Assembly (NCBI GenBank): GCA_042573625.1
Contig: JBHPCZ010000084.1
Location: 1 to 15,458, forward strand
Direction of reading: 5' to 3'
Source: JBHPCZ01 sp042573625
Lineage (GTDB): Bacteria; Desulfobacterota; Desulfobacteria; Desulfobacterales; UBA11574
DNA: 15,458 nucleotides
Positions within the stretch are counted from its first letter, which is position 1, and each line of letters begins with the position of its first letter. Of the stretch, positions 14,714 through 15,458 are shown in pieces. Below the pieces are notes generated by a model, which saw only the letters and a list, made by a program, of their open reading frames with translations, was not told where the DNA came from and did not search any database. The position numbers and the translations under genes were made by a program.

Positions 14714-15360
14714 TGCGTTGGATTTTCATATGTATCGGTATCAGTATATGGATTCTTTTTTCCAACGCGATGCTGTCTGCGCAGCAAGCCCCGAACAGTT
14801 TGAAAGCTTCGTCCAGCGAACCATCTGAAAGCAGCGTGGCTGAAAGTGCCGCTGAGATGACCGACATTCATGATATCAAACCCCCTGAAAAGGCAGGGGT
14901 CGATCCGGTTCTTTTCTACTGCCTGCTTTTGGGAGCACTCCTTCTGGTGCTTCTGTTCGTGGGTTTTTATTTTTGGAAAAAGCGCGGAAAAAAGGCAGCG
15001 GAACTCGACATTGCTCCGCTTCCACCGGATGTTGCGGCGTTAAGATTTCTGGACGAACTGGCAACTGAGGAAAATTCAGATGAAAAAGCATTCTATTTTC
15101 GTCTTTCAGCCATTTTAAGGCACTATATTCGGGGTAGATATCATATCAATGCTCCGGAGATGACTACAGAGGAATTTTTGCCAAGGGTCGAACAACTGGG
15201 ATTACACGTCGGACTGCAACAACCCCTCAGGGAGTTGTTCCGGTCGACGGACCCGATAAAATTTGCCAGGGTTCCGGCAGGTGAAGCTAAAATGAAAAGT
15301 GATCTTATCTTTGTGAAGGAATTTGTCGAGCAGACAACCCTTATGCAGAACTCAGAATAG
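14713..15360 (+). CDS. DUF4381-like membrane protein of the MoxR operon
   Basis: A 215-residue protein whose start shares a base with the DUF58 stop (TAATG), so it is probably co-translated. An N-terminal hydrophobic stretch (4-20), with a possible cleavage after LSA (21-23), looks like a signal peptide. A Ser/Glu-rich linker (about 27-62) follows, then one strong membrane helix (66-87) with a positive flank (KKRGKK, 89-94). The C-terminal cytoplasmic part has the pattern seen in DUF4381 proteins of MoxR operons: DVAALRFLDEL (106-116), FYFRLSAILRHYIRGRYHINAPEMTTEEFL (128-156), and a helical end. There are no catalytic motifs. It presumably anchors or regulates the MoxR/DUF58 pair at the membrane. 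Family name is by resemblance and position; membrane topology is inferred. Confidence 0.78.
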   Translation: MRWIFICIGISIWILFSNAMLSAQQAPNSLKASSSEPSESSVAESAAEMTDIHDIKPPEKAGVDPVLFYCLLLGALLLVLLFVGFYFWKKRGKKAAELDIAPLPPDVAALRFLDELATEENSDEKAFYFRLSAILRHYIRGRYHINAPEMTTEEFLPRVEQLGLHVGLQQPLRELFRSTDPIKFARVPAGEAKMKSDLIFVKEFVEQTTLMQNSE

Positions 15361-15363
15361 GAA

Positions 15364-15458
15364 CTTAGTTGTGACCTAAACCTTCCGCCTCTGGCGGAGG
15401 ACCCGGAGAGGTTATATTGATCCGGGGTACCCCGACAGGTGAGACATAACTCAACCGG
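15364..15458. repeat. 95-base dispersed repeat, copy B (runs to window edge)
   Basis: Begins 3 bases after the stop of the DUF4381-like gene and aligns gap-free to 2215-2309. Near its start it contains a good hairpin: CTTCCGCC (15382-15389) and GGCGGAGG (15393-15400) around a TCT loop, counting one G-T pair. The equivalent stem in copy A is only partly preserved. The hairpin could serve as a 3'-end structure for the upstream gene, but there is no T-run. The copy probably continues beyond the window. Confidence 0.72.

Overview
The window is a stretch of ordinary bacterial chromosome. All convincing genes lie on the + strand, mostly in short operon-like runs. Protein style, the pairing of housekeeping genes with a branched-chain amino acid transporter, and intergenic spacers filled with dispersed inverted 'word' repeats suggest a sulfate-reducer-like deltaproteobacterium (Desulfobacterota, perhaps Desulfobacterales). 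That assignment is an inference from gene style; there is no rRNA or other marker in the window to prove it.

Layout. (1) 1-3936: the 3' part of isoleucyl-tRNA synthetase (ileS), then lspA and lgt, the two enzymes that begin and continue lipoprotein maturation. The two spacers here (2208-2504 and 3024-3156) are built from repeats. (2) 4093-7358: holA (DNA polymerase III delta, unusually long), pyruvate kinase, and a small uncharacterised helical protein. A long CACGAAG-type inverted repeat precedes holA. (3) 7503-12675: a complete branched-chain amino acid (LIV/HAAT family) ABC transporter in the order binding protein, LivH, LivM, LivG, LivF. A strong GC-rich hairpin with a T-tract sits between the binding-protein gene and livH and probably lowers expression of the membrane and ATPase genes relative to the binding protein. 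(4) 12703-15360: a new transcription unit with a recognisable sigma-70-type promoter, encoding a MoxR AAA+ ATPase, a DUF58/von Willebrand-like protein and a DUF4381-like membrane protein, with tight spacing (20-base gap, then a 1-base overlap). (5) 15364-15458: the window ends in a second copy of a 95-base repeat first seen directly after ileS.

The transporter parts work as one machine: the periplasmic protein captures the ligand, LivH/LivM form the channel and LivG/LivF power it. The MoxR/DUF58/DUF4381 set is a known conserved partnership, thought to act in envelope protein maturation or stress tolerance; its vWA (Bat) partners would be expected beyond the right edge.

I found no CRISPR array, tRNA, rRNA, transposase, phage gene or defence system. 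The points most worth a second look are the 95-base dispersed repeat (two copies, both directly after a stop codon), the two insertions in HolA, the hairpin inside the liv operon, and the small ORF after pyk. None of these amounts to a demonstrably new system.
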